From the NCBI GenBank assembly GCA_000716465.1, contig JNWL01000002.1:186001-250000 (forward strand): a stretch of 64,000 nt of DNA, read 5' to 3'. This DNA is from Streptomyces bikiniensis. GTDB taxonomy: Bacteria; Actinomycetota; Actinomycetes; Streptomycetales; Streptomycetaceae. Under the pieces are notes generated by a model that made no database searches, was not told where the DNA came from, and saw nothing but the letters and a program-made list of their open reading frames with translations. Both the position numbers and the translations under genes were made by a program. Each line of letters begins with the position of its first letter. Position 1 is the stretch's first letter. Shown one piece after another: positions 62,701 to 64,000 of the stretch.

Positions 62701-63306
62701 TCAGGGGGCGAGGGAGGGGTCGGCGACCGCGACGGAGGCGTAGCCGAACAGGTGACGTTCCGCGCGGTCTCTGGTCATGAACGTCCGGGCGATGACGTGG
62801 TAGCCGTAGGCGTCCTCCAGGGCGACGAGGTTGGCGGCGATCTCGTCGGCCGGTCGCTGGAGGTGGAAGTGTCCGCTGTCGGCGCCGGCGGTCAGTACGC
62901 GCTCGTACAGGTCGACCTGTCGGCCGTACAGCTCCTTGCGCAGCCGGGAGTCGGAGGGACGCCGCCGCGCCTGGGGTGAGAATTCGTAGAGTAGGCAGCA
63001 CAGTTCGTCGTCCGGCCCGGTGGGCAGTCCCGAGCGCAGTACGGCGGCGAGCTGTCCTCGCGGGTCCGCCTGGGCGGCGGCGTCGTTCTCCCGGGTGGTG
63101 CAGAACCGTGCGACGGCCTCGGCGAAGACGAGGTCGAACAGCTCTCCCAGCTCGCGGAAGTAGTAGGTGACGGTGCCGGTGGCGACTCCGGCCTGATCGG
63201 CGACGTCGCGCACCCGGGTGGCCTGAAGGCCACGGTCGAGGATCGCGGAGCGGGCCGCGCGCAGCAGTTCCTCGCGTCTGGCGTCCTGTTGCCTGGGGCG
63301 TGCCAC
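62701..63306 (-). CDS. TetR-family repressor
   Basis: A 201-residue protein from GTG 63306 (GGGG 7 nt upstream); the frame is open further up but starts there lack a ribosome site. The N-terminal HTH is RREELLRAARSAILDRGLQATRVRDVADQAGVATGTVTYYFRELGELFDLVF, a standard TetR DNA-binding domain. The ligand-binding C-terminus is helical (LCCLLYEFSPQARR). It is divergent from the P1-peptidase gene, whose promoter overlaps an inverted repeat that this protein probably binds. Confidence 0.9.
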   Translation of the reverse strand: MARPRQQDARREELLRAARSAILDRGLQATRVRDVADQAGVATGTVTYYFRELGELFDLVFAEAVARFCTTRENDAAAQADPRGQLAAVLRSGLPTGPDDELCCLLYEFSPQARRRPSDSRLRKELYGRQVDLYERVLTAGADSGHFHLQRPADEIAANLVALEDAYGYHVIARTFMTRDRAERHLFGYASVAVADPSLAP

Positions 63307-63366
63307 AACCCGTCCCCTTCCGCCCTCGTTTCCGAACGCTCTGAATCCTATCGGCCGTCCGATCCG

Positions 63367-63395
63367 TTGACGTGCACACAACCGAGCCGTAGTTT
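63367..63395 (+). promoter_or_regulatory. Promoter of the P1 peptidase gene
   Basis: TTGACG (63367-63372), a 17-bp spacer and TAGTTT (63390-63395) form a good sigma-70-type promoter; transcription would start near 63,402, 40 bp before the ATG. An imperfect inverted repeat (TTCTT at 63394-63398, AAGAA at 63412-63416, with CGT/ACG inside) overlaps the start region and is a likely TetR operator. Confidence 0.65.
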
Positions 63396-63441
63396 CTTGT
63401 CGTGCGGTACGAAGAATTACCGGGCTGGAGGGAGGGAACCC

Positions 63442-64000
63442 ATGGACGGCTTACCCCGCCGGAAGGTCCTTCCGCCGCAGGGTGCGGCCCGCCCGGGCCG
63501 CCCTGTCAGGGCCCGTGAGCTGGGCCTGCCCTTCGACGGCGCCCCCGGTCCGTTCAACGCCCTCACCGACGTCCCCGGCGTGGAGGTCGGTCTCGTCACC
63601 CTGGTGAGCGGCGGCGGGCCCCTTCGGACCGGCGAAGGTCCCGTGCGGACCGGGGTGACCGCGATTCTGCCGAGAGGTCGCGCGGGGGTGGCGGATCCCT
63701 GTGCGGCGGGTGTCCACGTGCTCAACGGCAACGGTGAGATGACGGGCACGGCCTGGATCCGCGAGTCCGGCGCTCTCGCCTCTCCGATCCTGCTGACGAG
63801 CACCCACGCGGTCGGCCCGTGCCACCAGGGGGTCGTGGACTGGCTGAACGATCGCACCTCCGCCTCGCACGACGGCTGGTTCCTGCCGGTCGTCGCCGAG
63901 ACGTACGACGGCTACCTCAACGACGTCGACGGGCGGCACGTCACACCGGCCACGGCGTTTCAGGCGCTCGACGCCGCGCGTCCCGGTCCGTTCCCCCTCG
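63442..64000 (+). CDS. P1-family (DmpA/S58) peptidase, 3' end outside window
   Basis: The first 186 codons of a gene that runs off the window, starting ATG 63442 with GGAGGGA upstream. The translation contains FNALTDVPGVEVGLVTLV, TGVTAILPRG, HVLNGNGEMTGTAWI, ESGALASPILLTSTHAVGP and DGWFLPVVAETYDGYLNDV, the invariant pattern of P1 peptidases/L-aminopeptidase DmpA. These Ntn-hydrolases self-cleave at a Ser further downstream, beyond the window. Likely aminopeptidase activity on D- or beta-amino acid peptides. Transcription appears controlled by the divergent TetR gene. Confidence 0.85.
   Translation, partial: MDGLPRRKVLPPQGAARPGRPVRARELGLPFDGAPGPFNALTDVPGVEVGLVTLVSGGGPLRTGEGPVRTGVTAILPRGRAGVADPCAAGVHVLNGNGEMTGTAWIRESGALASPILLTSTHAVGPCHQGVVDWLNDRTSASHDGWFLPVVAETYDGYLNDVDGRHVTPATAFQALDAARPGPFPL

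Noticed and set aside
62516..62743. 75-codon plus-strand frame with GGAAGG before ATG
   Set aside because: A reasonable ribosome site, but the product has no helix or strand pattern, runs into the end of the TetR gene and matches no family.

Overview
The window is high-GC DNA with strong G/C third-position bias, many GTG/TTG starts, and Streptomyces-type families: an SsgA-like protein, DUF397 remnants, large ATP-binding LuxR regulators, and an XRE/NB-ARC/TPR regulator. It is most likely a Streptomyces or close actinomycete chromosome segment. I see no rRNA, tRNA, CRISPR array, transposase or integrase.

Layout. (1) 0-12.4 kb: a tightly packed three-gene defence module related to class 1 DISARM. 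It comprises a DEAD-like helicase fused to DUF1998 with a nuclease-like tail, a SNF2-family helicase (DrmD-like) and an Eco57I-type adenine methylase (DrmMI-like). It ends at a strong hairpin. (2) 12.4-22.2 kb: accessory genes. These are a helical protein of unknown function, a membrane-anchored protein, a CoiA-like protein with a triplicated C-terminal domain, an AbrB-type antitoxin/toxin pair, an AlbA_2 ATP-binding protein overlapping a ParA ATPase, and an endonuclease VII-domain protein flanked by DUF397 gene remnants. (3) 22.9-34.6 kb: the most interesting part. Six same-strand genes form a probable operon: a Rad50-like ATPase with a CPVC hook and a HEPN-like tail, a small HEPN-like protein, a coiled-coil protein, McrB with a PUA/YTH-like N-terminus, McrC nuclease, and a UvrD-like helicase with a RelE-like N-terminus. 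They converge on an oppositely oriented HTH/N6-methylase-like gene. The same perfect 15-bp palindrome, GTTGACG-A-CGTCAAC, lies upstream of the first operon gene and upstream of the methylase gene, so the two transcription units that make up the locus appear to share an operator. It resembles the McrBC superoperons described as CoCoNuTs, but I cannot match it to a defined subtype. (4) 34.6-36.9 kb: a VapBC-like toxin/antitoxin pair, then about 1.2 kb of apparently decayed DNA with a short direct repeat and a truncated peroxiredoxin gene. This looks like a worn island boundary.

(5) 36.9-64 kb: ordinary metabolic and regulatory arm-type content. It has an LLM flavin oxidoreductase/FMN reductase pair, five alpha/beta hydrolases, four AraC-type, two LAL-type LuxR, one TetR and one NB-ARC regulator, Dps and DoxX, an isochorismatase-like hydrolase, a YtcJ-like amidohydrolase, an SsgA-like protein, a YaaH/GPR1 membrane protein, and the 5' part of a P1 (DmpA-type) peptidase that runs off the window.

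Working together: modules 1 and 3 would give layered defence. Helicases and a methylase would mark or restrict DNA, McrBC would act on modified DNA, and HEPN/RelE-like domains could provide RNA-targeting toxicity. That integration is inference. The family assignments rest on motifs read directly from the translations.
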